NCBI GenBank assembly: GCA_033961575.1
Contig: CM066738.1
Location: forward strand, 104,929,478-104,993,477
Reading direction: 5' to 3'
DNA length: 64,000 nt
Source: Aselliscus stoliczkanus
Taxonomy: Eukaryota > Chordata > Mammalia > Chiroptera > Hipposideridae
The translations under genes were made by a program, and so were the position numbers. Within the stretch, counting starts at the first letter, position 1. Each line of letters starts with the position of its first letter. Below are positions 48,001 through 61,139 of this stretch, one piece after another. The notes beneath the pieces were generated by a model. It searched no databases. It saw only the letters and a list, made by a program, of their open reading frames with translations, and was not told where the DNA came from.

Positions 48001-48683
48001 ACTATTTAGATTTTCCGTTTCTTCTCAAGTTAGCTTTGGAAGGTTGTATGCTTCTAGATATTTATCCATTTCTTCCAAATTGTCAAATTTGTTGGCATGT
48101 AGTTGCTCATAGTAATTTCTTAAATTTTTTTGTATTTCTGTGATGTCTGTAGTCATTTCCCCTCTTTCATTCCTGATTTTACTAATTTGAGTCCTCTCTC
48201 TCTCTCTCTTTTTTTTTTTTTTTTTTTTTTTGATGAGCCTGGCTAGAGGTTTGTCAATTTTGTTTATCTTTTCAAAAAAACAGCTCTTGGTTTCGTTGAT
48301 TTTTTGGTATTGTTTTTCTGTACTCTATATCATTTATTTCTGCTCTAGTTTTTATTATCTCCTTCCTTGTACTCCCCTTTAGCTTCTTTTGCTGTTCTTT
48401 TTCCAGTTCCCTGAGGTATAAGGACAACCTGTTGATTTAAGATTTTTCTTCCTATTTTAGGACTGCTTTTGCTGCATCCCAGAGTTTGTAGGTTGTGGTG
48501 TTTTCATTTTCATTTGTCTAGAGGTATCTTTTGATTTCCTCCTTGATCTCATTTGTGACCCACTCACTATTTAGTAACATGTTATTTAGCCTCCATTTAT
48601 TTGTCAGCTTTCTGGGTGTCTTCTTATAATTGATTTCTAGTTTCATAGCATTGTGGTCAGAGAAGACAACAAGTAAATGTTTT
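45013..48683 (-). pseudogene. 5'-truncated L1 with decayed ORF2 and 15-bp TSD
   Basis: A minus-strand L1 of about 3.6 kb, 45028-48668, flanked by a perfect 15-bp duplication acaagtaaatgtttt (45013-45027, 48669-48683). It begins just inside ORF2: near 48650 the complement still spells the last endonuclease residues SDH. Next come the EN-RT linker and the RT core, in frames 47266-47748 (residues 'HHDQVGFIP', then 'VDAEKAFDK') and 46779-47453 (YADD catalytic motif at about 47265-47276). The thumb/C-terminal region is at 46182-46676, 45861-46145 and 45566-45808, ending at the 3' UTR. The intact family protein is about 1,275 residues. Here frameshifts and stops split it, and a (TC)nTn expansion (48194-48231) interrupts it. 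It cannot be autonomous. Its 3' end type matches the L1 at 25502. Confidence 0.95.
48194..48231. repeat. (TC)n-(T)n tract within L1
   Basis: An expansion of the L1 pyrimidine stretch to about 38 bp, ending in T22. Confidence 0.9.
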
Positions 48684-48810
48684 AATTGAACTGATATGTT
48701 TATTCATTAAAAGAATTAGAAAAGATAATCGACCAGACATAAGTGAAAACAAGAGTTTCATGTTCATAGATTTAAGCAGAGATAGATAGATAAACAGTTT
48801 TACTCTATCA

Positions 48811-49293
48811 AAAACCAAAGAATGAGGGCCGGCCAAGTGGTGCATTGGTTAAGAGCTGGCTTGGGATGCCAGGGGCCCCGGTTCAGATCCCACGTATGAG
48901 GGCCAGTGACGCTGCCCTCTACAGATAACAACAGCGCCACCTGGAGCTGGGCTGTGTGAGCCCTGGCGACGGTGTAGGCTGCAGCCCCTGCTGCAGTGGG
49001 CTGCCATAGGCTACAGTAAATGGCTACAGTGAGAGGCTGGCAGCCAGCGTGAGCTGCCAATAGCTGCGGTGAGCGACATCCAGAGGCCGGCGACCGATCT
49101 GCCTCACCCGGGAAGAGCGCAATGATGATACCAACATGGGCCAGTGAAGCGATGTCCTCCACAACTAGACTGAAGAACAAAAGGAGAGCAACTTGTCTCT
49201 TCCCCTTCCCTGATACCCCAACGCTGTTACCCTCCCCCATTCCCCAATTTAAAAAAAAATCTTAAACAAAAAAAGGAAAAAAACAAAGAATGA
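48811..49293 (+). mobile_element. Long composite tRNA-SINE (~450 bp) with TSD
   Basis: The body at 48826-49276. The first ~105 bp equals the short family A SINE (A-box-like tggtgcattggt, B-box-like ggttcagatccc). A ~230-bp middle is GC-rich and unlike the short copies. The 3' end, cccccattccccaattt, matches the dimeric SINE at 42272. The duplication is caaagaatga (48816-48825, 49284-49293) with an A-rich extension. The CTCF-like core gcgccacctggag lies at 48934-48946. The 146-codon minus frame here is incidental. Confidence 0.9.
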
Positions 49294-51815
49294 AAGAGAA
49301 ATGGCAATCAAAGTGCAACAGATTCATGAAGATTTTTTTAATAACCATAATAATCCTGAATATAAATGCACATATATAATACATGTAGTTTAATAAGTCA
49401 TATACGAATACCAAACATTAAGGATGGCTTATGGAATTTTCTAGACTATTTAAGAACAATACGTTTTTCTGAAAATATAACACCTATATTGAGACTAATA
49501 ACATACTTGTATTTTCTCTAACATATGACCTACTATTCAATGAATGATTTGGTATCATTTATTCCTTAGTTGCAAATATAATTTAAATATTATAGAGAAT
49601 CCTCACAAAACCATGGCCAAGTGCATGTCAGAAAAATAGATTATAGATTATTTCCTTTTGTGAATTTATCTGACTTAATTCTGAATTGCATGGTACACTA
49701 TTACATATATCCATTCTAAGCTCTGTGTTCTAAAGGTGCGGTTCTCCAAACGTTTTATTCGGTCTTCCCTCGATAGTGGGTAGAGACCTATTGTAAATAA
49801 CATTAAAAAATAAATTATAACTGAAATGGGGAGATGGGAGTAATGTCATTATATCAAAATATGTGACTTGGGGTTCAGGGCTATGGCCTTTTGGTAAAGC
49901 TCTCACATTTTATGACCTTAACCAGTGAGGATTTATGAATCTGTCTTGGCTTGGCTCCTCTGTAAGGCACTTCCATTCATGTCTGGTTTAGCAAGCAGTA
50001 AACACAACCTCAAAGAAAATAAATCAGGCTTCACATTGGGAAGTAAACACTGTTTGTTTTTTTTTTATTTTTTATTTCTTGCACTAATAATGTACAGAAA
50101 AGAGAATTATTATGCAGACGATTGTTTTCCAAATAGAAAAATTGTGTCTACTGGGACATCCGTTAGGCTTGGTTTTTTTTTTTTTTTTTTTTTTTTTTTA
50201 ATGTTCTTCTTTCTCTCTCTTATTTTTTAAGCATTAACAAGGGAAATAGTTTTGGACTGTCTTGTTACTAAAAGAAACTATATTTTCAACAGGAGAGAAA
50301 TGCGATTGCTTTCATTACTTTAATTGTATGACAGTTTTCCCAATGCAGGAAAAAAAAAAAGTGACTTTGGAGGCTTAAAAAAGCACTCCTATGCAATGAA
50401 AACTTGTCACATTGCAAATGCATATGATATTCTTCTACTTTTCAAAAAGATGTGAAACTTTCTGCAGCTGTTTCACATAAAGGATTGTGACATGGGGTAA
50501 TTTAACTTTTGAGATATTTCATCCATAAGAAAAGTTTTTTTGCGAGAGTTACACATAACCCAACTGCATTCATTCATATTTACTGTTTGCTTTTTTTGAA
50601 TGCATAAATGATTTGCCCAACTGTATAATGAAGTTTATTCCAAGTTTTCCTTTAACTCTATGTATTTTCTTTTTGAATGGGATGGATGAGTTATATAAAT
50701 CCACAATTTATGTGCAATGAGGGAAAGTGCTAGCCATGGAAGTGTTTTGATTTAACTATCAGGAAAATATTTAGTTGGGGGCAGGTGTCTGTTTCATGTT
50801 TGTAACCTCACTTTTCTTTTTAGGTGCTGTTTTTATTAGCACATAGTAGCAATGAAATAGTAAACTATAAACATTTATCATCTAAGCATTGCATTTATTG
50901 ATTTTCTCATATGTAGCACTTGTGTACTTAGTGATATATAATATGTAAGAACCCAAGAAAATGAAAGGCTGTACCTAACTGTTCACTGATTTTGAATCTC
51001 CCATAAGAGATTAAAAATGAGTTACAAAGCTCTGGGCAGTATGTTAATAGGACAACAGTCATTTAATATGCTTTAGATGTAACAGCTATAGCTTAAGGGG
51101 ACAAAGAATTTCAAGCATGCTAACATGTGTATGCCTTTATTTACTGAAAAACCTCCACATCTGTCTTGTATTTATATTCAATCTACCATTCTCAAATCAA
51201 GGTAGGTAACCACTGGTTTCATGAAATGACAACAATTTTCTGATGGTTTAATTTTCAATAACATACATAGATATTGAGAGTAGCAGTGTACCTTTTATTA
51301 TATTGGCAGTTGAAGCAATAACCAGCAATCTAAATGTGTTAATGACAGCTTTTGGCTTACAAATGGATTTACATGAATATATGACTTGGCTCCACGAATA
51401 TAGATTCCCAATTAGATTTGAAAATTCATTTAATTATTGTACATAATGGGTGCACAGTAGAATTAATATGTTTAAGTATTGATTAGAGGTTGATAGTGAC
51501 TAAGGCTGAAATACTACATAAAAGTTAGTTTTCACAGCTTGTTTTGTTAACTAGCTGTGTCCAATAAGATTAATATCTTTTAATAACCACTATGAAAATA
51601 AAATCTGTTTAATATTCCCAAATCACACAAACTAGACTTTCTTGACAATACATCATTTAAATGCTATTTGGAATCTATATAAATGAGGTGAAATAGTGGA
51701 AATTCATGTATTCTAAGGTTCATAAACTCAGATTGACAGTAGGAAGCTAAAGTTGATCAATGCAGGAAGCAGTAGCTGAGAAGCAAGTCTTCAAGTTTTC
51801 ATAAAAAAATAAAAC
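49294..51815. other. Unique AT-rich interval
   Basis: No gene or repeat was recognised apart from T-runs (50059-50069, 50173-50199). The 101-codon frame at 49925-50230 runs into poly-Phe from the T-tract and is not a gene. Confidence 0.45.
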
Positions 51816-52015
51816 AAAAATCATGAGATTTGTATGGAATCATAAAAGACCCTGAAATGCCAAGCCACTCCTGAGAAAAATGGTTAAGACAGGAGGTATC
51901 ACATTTCTGGACTTCAAATTATGCTACTAAGTGACAATAATCAAAACAGCATGGTATTGGCAGAAAAACAAGATACACAGACCAATGTAGCAGAATTGAG
52001 AACCCAGGAATGAAT

Positions 52016-52058
<43 letters not shown>

Positions 52059-53430
52059 CATAGATAGATAGATACATAGATAGATAGATAATTTTTGACA
52101 AAGCAGCCAAAAACATACAGTTGAGAAAAGAAAAACTCTTCAACAATTGGTGCTTAGAAAATTGGAAAGTCACATGCAAAAGAATGAAACTAGATGGCTG
52201 TCTGTCACCATACACCTAAATTAACTCAAACTGATTGAAGACCTAAAAATGAAACCTGAAGCAATAAATTCTATAGAAAAACATATGTTAAACTTATGGA
52301 CCTTGATCTTACAGGGTATTTTATGAATTGACCTCAAAAGCAAGGGAAGCAAAAGCTAAAATAAATGAATGGGACTATGGCAAACTAAAAAAAAGCTTCT
52401 GCACAGCCAAAGAAACCACCACCAAAACACAGAGACAAGCAACCAAATGGGAGAAGATCATTGCAAACACACCTCTGATTAGGGGTTAATATCCAAAATT
52501 TATAAAGAATTCATACAGCTCAACAACAAAAAGACAAACAATCCAATTAAAAAATGGGCAGAGGACATGAATAGAAACTTCTCCCAGGAAGACTTACAAA
52601 CAGCCAGCAGATATATAAAAAGGTGCTCAACTTCACTCGCTATGAGGGAAATGCAAATCAAACCACAATGAGATACCACTCATACCTGTTAGAATGGCTG
52701 TTATCAACAATACAGGTAATAACAAGTGTTGGAGAGACTGTGGAGAAAAAGGGACCCCCATACACTACTGGTGGCAATGCAAATTGGTATAACCACAGTG
52801 GAAAACAGTATGGAGGTTCCTCCAAAAATTAAGAAGAGAATTACCGTATGACTCAGCAATCCCTCTTCTGGGCATCTATCCCCCAAAATCTGAAAACATT
52901 TATTTGTAAAGATATATGTACCCCTATGTTCACTGCAGCATTATTCACACTGACCAAGACATAGAAATAACCAAAGTGCCTTTCAATAGATGATTGGATA
53001 AAAAAAATCTGGTACACATATACAATGGAATATTACTCATCCATAAGTAAAGGTGAAATGCTGCCATTGCAACAACATGGATAGATCTTGAGATTATCAT
53101 GCTAAGCAAAATAAGTCAGACAGAAAAAGTCAAGAACCATATGACTTCAGTCATATATGGGATATAAAACTGAAAGCAACAAAGGAACAAGACAAACAAA
53201 GAAACAAAAAACTCATAGACACAGACAACAGTTTAGTGGTTACCAGACGGTAAGGGGGGAACGGGGTGTCAAATACATGGTGTTGGAAGGAGAACTGACT
53301 CTGGTGGTGAATGCACAATGTGATATATAGATAATGTTTTATAGAATTGTACACTTGAAACCAATATAATTTTATTAACCAATGTCACCTCAATAAATTT
53401 AATTTAAAAAGCAAAGACAAGAAAAATCAT
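51816..53430 (+). pseudogene. 5'-truncated L1 (ORF2 C-terminal third + 3' end), plus strand
   Basis: A plus-strand L1 of 51825-53421 holds decayed ORF2: 'TGGITFLDFKLCY' residues near 51890, 'HAKE' near 52172, the sequence for '[19 protein letters not shown]' near 52650, then 'NGILLIHK'-like remains to 53100. The 3' UTR and 'aataaatttaatttaaaaag' follow. The likely TSD is aaaaatcat (51816-51824, 53422-53430). A (GATA)n array interrupts it. All frames are broken. This is an older family than the L1 at 45028, by its different 3' end. Confidence 0.88.
52017..52090. repeat. (GATA)n microsatellite within L1
   Basis: About 17 GATA units with two GATACATA interruptions. Confidence 0.97.
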
Positions 53431-55890
53431 CAGGTTTTCATTTTAGATCCACCATCTCTTCTGTGACCTTGGCCAATTTACTTCCTTCATTTTGCCTCTA
53501 TTTTACACTTTGTAAAAGGTAAAATACTTCCTTATTTCACAGAGTTTTAGATTTTAGTGGAGGCACTAGAAGGTAGAAATATTGCCTAAATGGAAGAAAT
53601 TATACCACTAATATAAATATATTAAAGACACTACTGAATGAAGTGAGTCTAGTGCATTCCTTGTATGAAAGTTGATTTAAGTCCTATCCATGGTTTTTCT
53701 ATTGGATACTACAATATGCATAAAACGTCAGGTCGCTGATTTATATTGTGTCTAATCTCTGAAAGGTCAATGTCCAATGCTATATTGCTTACCCAGTGGC
53801 TTGTTTTTTTAGTAACCTTATTTCTCTACAACAGAGTCAAACATGAGAAAAAAGGCCAAACATCCAAAATGGCTCTTGTCCTGTAAAATTATGGTATTGT
53901 TTTTCGTCTTCACTGAGAATCTTATTGACTATATATATTTTAGCATATTTTTGCAGTTTTGGCTACTTTTTTCACAATCCATAGTAAGTAAGAAATAGTT
54001 GAGCATAAAGGGTTTGGAATGATGACAGCTGACAAAGCTCAGCTCAAGGCTAGCAGAAATGTCAATTTGACAGTCAGGTATCAAATAATAAGACAGAAAA
54101 GCTATAAAAAATATTGATGCAGTATGGTGAGTTTTCCTACTGTTGACCCTGAACTGACAAAAAAACAAACAAAAAAATTAAACCATCTTTGATGTCCTCT
54201 GATTACATAAAGTTTGTAATACATTTTTAAAAGATGTCATAAAAATCATGGAAAATTCAACCAGGGAAGGATGCAAAAGATTATCTGAGACTATAAGTCC
54301 TCATTTCGGAGATGAAAAACAACATTAGTTTCATCATTTACCCAAGGTTATCGATAAAGATTTAAAATTCATAAAATTTTACTTGTTGGGGGGTAAACTT
54401 TAGTTGTAAAGTTCTCTCTGTGAAATCATTCATTCCTTAGCAATGTAGCAAGTAGTGTGTGTATGTGTGCATACATGTGTATGAAGCTATATAACTATAC
54501 ATATATATTCATATTTATTTATATACTGACATACACATCTTTCCAGCTACTGTATATGAGAAGCATGTCTTAGTTGTCAAGTATAACATTCTTCCAATAT
54601 TTCTACAATATTTTGAAAGCTTACATTTGAGGTTAAACATATTTATGCTATAAGAACCCACCCTAAATTTAGAAGTCTATATCTGGAAAATAAACCTGGT
54701 AGAATCCAGAATTGCTTAATAGTTGGTGATAGGATCAGGAGTGAATAAGTTTTCCCTCCTGGGTCCTGTTATCTTACAGATATACACGATAACAGAAGGA
54801 ATTCAGTCAAGTAAACCTGTTTGCGTACATGCTCACTGGCAAGTCAGGATGATAAAGGTAGAAGAAAACAATGAGGTATCAGAGACTTGCAAGCCATGCA
54901 TAGCCCTTTATTATAGTTCAGTTCATGTTTCCCAGATGTGGTCCACGAGCCACTTGCATAGGGATCATAGCACTTGCACTAATGATGGAGTTATTATACT
55001 TGTGCAGGGAGAAAAGGAAGAGAATTGACTAAACCCAGTGGATAGTGTACATTATTATTCCATTTCCAGTGAGTGACCTTTGATTATGTTGCCCGCTACC
55101 TTCTTCTCAAAAGAATCCATTCATAACGCCTGCACATCTGCACCAAGAGACAGGAATGTTTATGGCAGTATTTTTATAACAGTCTCAAACTGGAAGCATT
55201 TCAAATGTTCATCAGGATTACATTGGATTCATGAATAGTGGTAGTTTAGTGGATTATTATGCAATCATGAAAATAAATAATCTTTAGCTATATGCACCAA
55301 CATGATGAATCTCACAAATATTAATGTTAATTAAAAAAACCCACCATAAACAAATATGTTTCCAGGTTTTTAAAGTTCAAAGTGCAGACTAAACTGTACT
55401 ATGATTAGGAACTCAGGAAAATCATTATTTTATGAGTATGAGGGAGGTTAAATATGATAAGGGGAAAATGAGGTATTTTCTAGGGTGCTAGAAAAATGCT
55501 TTTTGGTCTTAGATTGCCATTATATGAGTTCACTTTAAAATACTTGATTAAGTGGAACATCTGTGCTTTATCAGCATTCCCCGATGCGTATGATATCTCA
55601 TAGTTAAAAAACTTAACAGCATTTGATCAAGGAAGCTAAATAAAACCACCCGTTCCTCCTAGCTTTTGTGACATAACTCTCTTGCATTTTTCTTATTTTT
55701 CTGACTGCATCTCTCAGATCCCTTTGTGGGGTTTACCACCCCTCAAATTTGGGTATTAATTAGGATTATCGGTTAGGCTTGCTTTTCACATTTCCTCCTT
55801 AGCAATCACTTGCTTTAACAGGCCTCCAGTTACTTCCCATGAGCCAACTGCACTTCAAGTTCACTTTCTTAAGCTCCAGTTTCCACGCCC
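53431..55890. other. Unique interval with faint MIR/L1 remnants
   Basis: 53455-53530 resembles a MIR ('tgtgaccttggccaatttac'). 55190-55380 resembles old L1 3' text ('tctcaaactggaagcatttc', 'gtggattattatgcaatcatg', 'ccaacatgatgaatctcacaaat'). No gene. The 101-codon frame at 54723-55028 is unrecognised. Confidence 0.4.
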
Positions 55891-55894
55891 AAGC

Positions 55895-56285
55895 CCAGAA
55901 TTCATAACTCTTCAGAGACGTCCACAGTCCTCTTTCTGAATAACTTATATCTATCCATGAATTTGGGAGTTATGCTGAATTCTCCCACTCTACATATCCC
56001 CAGAGTATAAATTGCCAATCCCTCGGGAATCTACTTCCTGAAAAAGCTTCTAATTTGCCCATGTCCCTTCAATTTTCTCACCAGCAAGCTGTCCAGGCAA
56101 CAATTAATGCCTTGCTTTTCTGTTCTAGTCTCCATAGTGCAATCTTAACTTACGCATTGCCTCCATCAATCTAAGCAACAAAAAAGCCAGATAAATGATT
56201 TTTAAAATGTAATTATGAATTCTGGTCTTGTTCCTCTCCTAATAAACCTACTATGTTCCTTCAAGGTTGTTTGAATAATTGTTTT
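55895..56285 (+). mobile_element. L2 remnant
   Basis: 'caattaatgccttgcttttctgttctagtctcc', 'aatcttaacttacgcattgcctcc' and 'ttgttcctctcctaataaacc' are the L2 ORF2-end pattern. Confidence 0.5.
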
Positions 56286-57380
56286 CAGTTTACTAGATGA
56301 ATTTTATTAGGATACTTAAATATGCACCATGTTTTTAAATTGTGCCATAGATATATACATTAACTAAAAGCCTGAAGTTCTGCCAAACTTAAAATTTTCA
56401 AAGAACGAATATAATACGCTACCTGGGTGTGCATAACCAGTAAGGGATCATTCATTTTCAGAACTTGTGCTAGTATGTACTTCATTCTAACAGAATACCA
56501 CCCATGATTCCGGCATATTTTCTTCCATATGTTCTTGCCAGTTCTAAACGTAGCAGCTTGAAAAGTGTTGCAAGCTAAAAAAAAGTCAGACTCTTCCTTC
56601 TGATTCTGCAGCACGACATTCTTGTGTTTTCTTTTTTATTACTTTTTTTTTTTTGGCTGAATTTATATTAGTAATATAAGTTGGAAAGCAACTAAATACA
56701 GGACTGTGAACGCAGAGAACGTGCCTGTGTGTTTACTACTCTCGCCCAGAAATGTGTCTGCAACACAGTAACTTTTTCTATGTTAAAAGTCTCCAATGAA
56801 TGAATGAACCTAGAATCCGTGCTGCCAGGTTTTCTTTTGAGAATCTTTGCCAAAAATTGCAGAAAGGAGTCAACAGTAGGCATTTAAAATGAGAAGTCAT
56901 TATATAGAAGGATCAAGGGAGGTTATTAATTTCCAGTGATGGTCTAACTGAAGTGATGTGAAGCATGCACTATGGAAAAACACGAAGTGAGATCAGTGGG
57001 AATCAAAAACATCAACGTAGAATATAGCTGAATCCCATTCACTGACTGGTGGTAGAGAGAGACCTGAAACATCTTCCAACTAAGTACTACCCTTCTCTGT
57101 CTGTACCTAATGGAACCACATGTTTGTGGGGTCCCGTAAGCACCTGTTCTTCATTTACCTGTTGTGTCACATCAATAAATGGTGGCACAGTTAGTGACCA
57201 AATGCCCAACTAACTCATAGTTGAAATCTTGCGGATTGCCAGTAAAAAAATAATAGATAAGTGTCCCTTTGAAGTAGAAGAGCGGACACATACTGCTGCA
57301 AATACCCTTTCTCTATAGATAAAATTAAAATTAGCAGACGGTCTGGAAACCCATGCTAGTGGAGGCAGCACATAGAGGAT
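56286..57380. other. Unassigned interval
   Basis: No repeat or gene. The minus frames at 56360-56614 and 56692-56883 have mixed composition but no recognisable domain, and they are not in a continuous frame. Confidence 0.35.
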
Positions 57381-57384
57381 AAAG

Positions 57385-57600
57385 CAATAAGTGAAATGGA
57401 TAAATAATTGGACTGAGAATGAGCTCTCCTGGATTTCCTTCTCAGTTCTCCAACTTCTGAGCAGTGATGCCCTGGGGGAGTCACTTAATAACTTGGGTTT
57501 GGTTTTCACATGTGTAAAATAAGAGTAAAAAATACCTCTCTACGTCCCTGAGGCTTGATCATGTCTGTGAAACAGCTCTACAAAATTTATAGTTATCCTT
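57385..57600 (+). mobile_element. MIR SINE remnant
   Basis: 'ttctcagttctccaacttctgag', then 'gggggagtcacttaataactt', then 'cacatgtgtaaaataagagt' follow MIR order. Confidence 0.6.
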
Positions 57601-57639
57601 AAATCATCATTTTTGTGATAATCATCACCATAAAGTACT

Positions 57640-58260
57640 CTACCATGTAGAGTGTGACTTCTTTAGTGGCACTGTGTCTTTTGTCTTTTAAGAGAGATGC
57701 TAAGGCGAGTTTCACCTTTGGATTCAGTGGTAAGTGAAGCCGCTTATCCCTGGAGTCTGCAAAGTCAAATCAGAGCCTAAGGAACTGCGAGCACAGGTCT
57801 GAAACAGGACTAAAGATCAGGGAACTACAGAGAGTCTAGTTCAAGGCAAAGCTGCCTCTTGATCACTTTCTCTGGGGAGAAAAAAAAAAGGAACAAGAAG
57901 AAAAGGCACAAAAAGACACTGCAGCCCCAAATGGAAGTCTTGATATAATAATGTCTGAGCCTGGCTCCCTGAGCGGAGTTGAACCGCCGCTTACTTAAGG
58001 AAAAGGTGGAGGGAGGGCTGTCACATCAGCCTCTTAAGAGAAGGGTCAAAAATCGGCCTCTGCTTTTTGTGGCAATTAATCCCACTGCATTCTCCCTGTG
58101 AGGGATCCTACCCACGGCGAGGCCTGATAGATAAAGGTACACACCTAGATTCCTAGGAGAGCATGTCTGTGTGTGTCCAGTGCAGTGGATAGTGGCAGTA
58201 GGGCTAGAGAGCACATACAAAAAGAGAAGATGAACTAAGCTTAGTGTCTAACTGCTGAAT
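57640..58260. other. Repeat-free, GC-richer block, candidate regulatory element
   Basis: Higher GC and CpG than neighbours ('gcggagttgaaccgccgctt' at 57974-57993; 'acggcgaggcctg' near 58113). No transposon phrase recognised. No splice-flanked exon seen. Function unknown. Confidence 0.3.
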
Positions 58261-59695
58261 TACACATCTGTGATGTATTTGGATGCTTGGTGGGCATTTT
58301 GAAAATATTTCTACGGTATCGTTAGGGAAGCCAGACTTTAAAGATTGGATCACCTGAAATACGGGGCTCAAACTGACTTAAAAATCAAAAGTGAATCCAG
58401 TTGCTCCAGTGTTTCTTCTCCAACAAATATATTGGGAACAAGGATCTAGCTTGGGAAATGAAAGAACCTCTTGACCTATCCTAACACATAACAGAATCAA
58501 GCCTGGTTTTATTTTTTTACATTTTCTTTCAATGGATTCTAAGCAAGAGCAAGGCAAGGAGTTATTGTTTGATACTCTCCAACTCTCAATGATTCCTCTC
58601 ATTGTTAAGCAGTCACCCAGTGTCACTAAACAAGGCGTAGCTGTACTCTATATAACAAAGCTACAAGAAAAGGAGATTATAATAAGAATATGCCCTGGTC
58701 ATTACATATTTCAATATCATGCAGATGTTGATAATGTATTCATGTCCTTTTAACTTGTAGATCAGAGAAATGAGATCCAGAAATGAGACCCAGGAAAACT
58801 AAATGACTTCCAAGCTCACAAAAGTGATAAAACGTTGACATTGGGATGAAGGCTGACTCCTCTGTGAGTGACATTCCTGATTTGCATTCTCTGTCTCCCT
58901 CTTTTCTCTTGAAATAGTTCTATGCTGAAGCTTCCAAATAGGAACTCGCTGCTCTATATGTGTTACACTCACTAGGCTTCAAGAATACAACTATTGTGGT
59001 AATACTTTTTTGTATTTTGCCTATATTGATAGGTCCAGAATAGGCAGCAAAGAACTCATTTGATACCTTTAAAAAATATCTGCTGTAAATAAACATCCAC
59101 TTCTGAGTTGCACAGACAGTGTTGAAACTCTCTGCACAAACATGACAGTAAGTGACTTTGCTCTGAGCCGTTTTCTATATATGCAGTGGTGATAGTGTTT
59201 TACTAATAAGTTGATACAAACTTTTAAAGAAGAAAAATATACATAAGATGAAGGTATAAAAATCATGTAATGCTTGGAAGTATAATATAATATTAGACAA
59301 AAGCATGGATCCAAATGAACCCCTACTGAGCAAGCTCAATCATTTAAACTAGTAAAAATGCTTAACCTACAATAATAATAGTTTTTTTTTCAGATAGAGA
59401 CAAAAACCCAACACAATTACAATTATTTGTGTGCACTGTTGTAATTAAGGAGGTTGTTTGTTTGGATTCCTATTTCCAAGTATAAATATCGCAAAAGACT
59501 AAAAAGGAATAAAAAAGTGAATGAAAAACAAGTATTTGTGTAATTACAAATATTTGCTTTTCACCAAGCTGTCAGATTCTCTTTACTTGACTAAAAAGTC
59601 ATTCAGTAAAAAAAAAAAAATACAGGGTTTTGTTAAGTTTCATTCTGATAACAGCAGCTCTTCAATCCCACAGCGCGGTGCCTAGATAACACAGC
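58261..59695. other. Unassigned interval
   Basis: Possible MIR remnant at 58755-58860. No gene. Confidence 0.35.
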
Positions 59696-59699
59696 TATA

Positions 59700-60190
59700 G
59701 TTTGCTGACTAATGTCTCCCCTTCCCCTCAAAACAGAAAAGGTATCCACATTCCCATCCCTGGAACCTGTGAACACCATCTAATTTGGAAAAAGGAAATT
59801 TGGAGATGTGTTTAGGTAAAGGAAGTTGAGATGGATGGATTCTCCTGATTATCCATGTGGGTCCAATGAGTAACCATAAAAGTCTTTGTAAGATGCAGGC
59901 AGAGGGATATTTGACAATAGAAGAGGAGAAAGCCATGTGACCGCAGAAGCAGAGATTGAAGGGATGTAGCCATGAGCCAAGGGATGCAGCAGCCATCAAA
60001 GGCTGATAGAGGCAAGGAAGGGACATGTCCCTGGAGTCTTCAGAAGGAACCAGCCCTGTCATCACCTTGCTTTTAGTCCAAAAAACCTCATTTCACTCAC
60101 CTGGTCTCCAGGACTGTCAGAATATAAGAGTCTATTGTTTTAAGCCACTGAGTTCATGATAGACTGTTACAGCAGCCATAGGGAACCCTT
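59700..60190 (+). mobile_element. MLT1-type LTR
   Basis: 'atccctggaacctgtgaaca', 'agaagcagagattgaaggga', 'tgttttaagccactgagttc' and 'ttacagcagccatagggaac' follow MLT1 LTR order. No internal region adjoins it. Confidence 0.8.
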
Positions 60191-61135
60191 AAAATAGCAA
60201 TAGATAATTAATTACAAAAAAGAATAGTGTCATCTATCAGAAGAAAATATTGAAATTAAAGAATACCCTTACCTTTTACCTTGGAAAGAAAAATTTCACT
60301 GAAAAAGCTTACTATCTTTGTATCATCACCTTGTTTTCCTGTTGTTAAATTCATTAGAAATTGAAAATATAATAGGTTCTCTAGCCTGTTCCCTGGAGGG
60401 GAGAGGGGTAGATATCAGCAGAATTTGTCAAGTCCATATAACTTCAAAGGTGGCTTATTCAGGACATGCATAAATAACTAATTTCCTCAAGAAGAGATTG
60501 CTTCCCATGGCATTTAATGGCAACTTACAGCTTTCATTGCTATTCTTGTCTGATATTCTCTCTCTATCCATAACATTGATTTAAAATAAAGCTATCATTT
60601 AAGATTACATACTGTACTAGATTTGCGCACTGGCATTTCCAGGACTATAATGTGAGGACCTAGCAGTGAATGACTGCAGGCCACACTGTCATGAGCAATC
60701 CTTCCTGGGCCTGGAGGAGAAGAGAAACAAAGCAGGTGCGATGCTCCAAGCTCCGGCTCTCACACTTACTGCCCCAACACCATCACCACCTGTTTGTAGG
60801 ATGCTCCTACCTGGTGGCAGAAACCAGATTCTAACCAAGAATGAGAATCTCCAGGGAACAATGTCTTGAATTGGAACCAAGGTCAAGTTATTTACAAGAA
60901 TGCAAATGTGAACTTACTTGTCTGTTCATGTTATTTTGCAGACCCATTCAAAAACAGCTCTGGGAAAGAGGAGATTAAATCAGAAGTAGGTTTGAATAGG
61001 TAGAACATAGAATTAGGAAACTGAAAAAAAATGGGAGCGAAGCCAAGCTTCTCCTATTTCTACTTTCCTTCCTGATGTGCTGTGGCAGATACACCACGTT
61101 GAACCCCAGTGAGTCACACCCATAATTCATATAAA
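60191..61135. other. Unassigned interval
   Basis: Nothing recognised. Two overlapping opposite-strand frames at 60666-60886 are not supported as genes. Confidence 0.35.
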
Positions 61136-61139
61136 ACCC

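Noticed and set aside
48800..49240. 146-codon minus-strand frame
   Set aside because: Antisense of the long SINE; no family resemblance.
52017..52090. CRISPR-like periodic array
   Set aside because: A simple tetranucleotide repeat with no spacers, in mammalian DNA.
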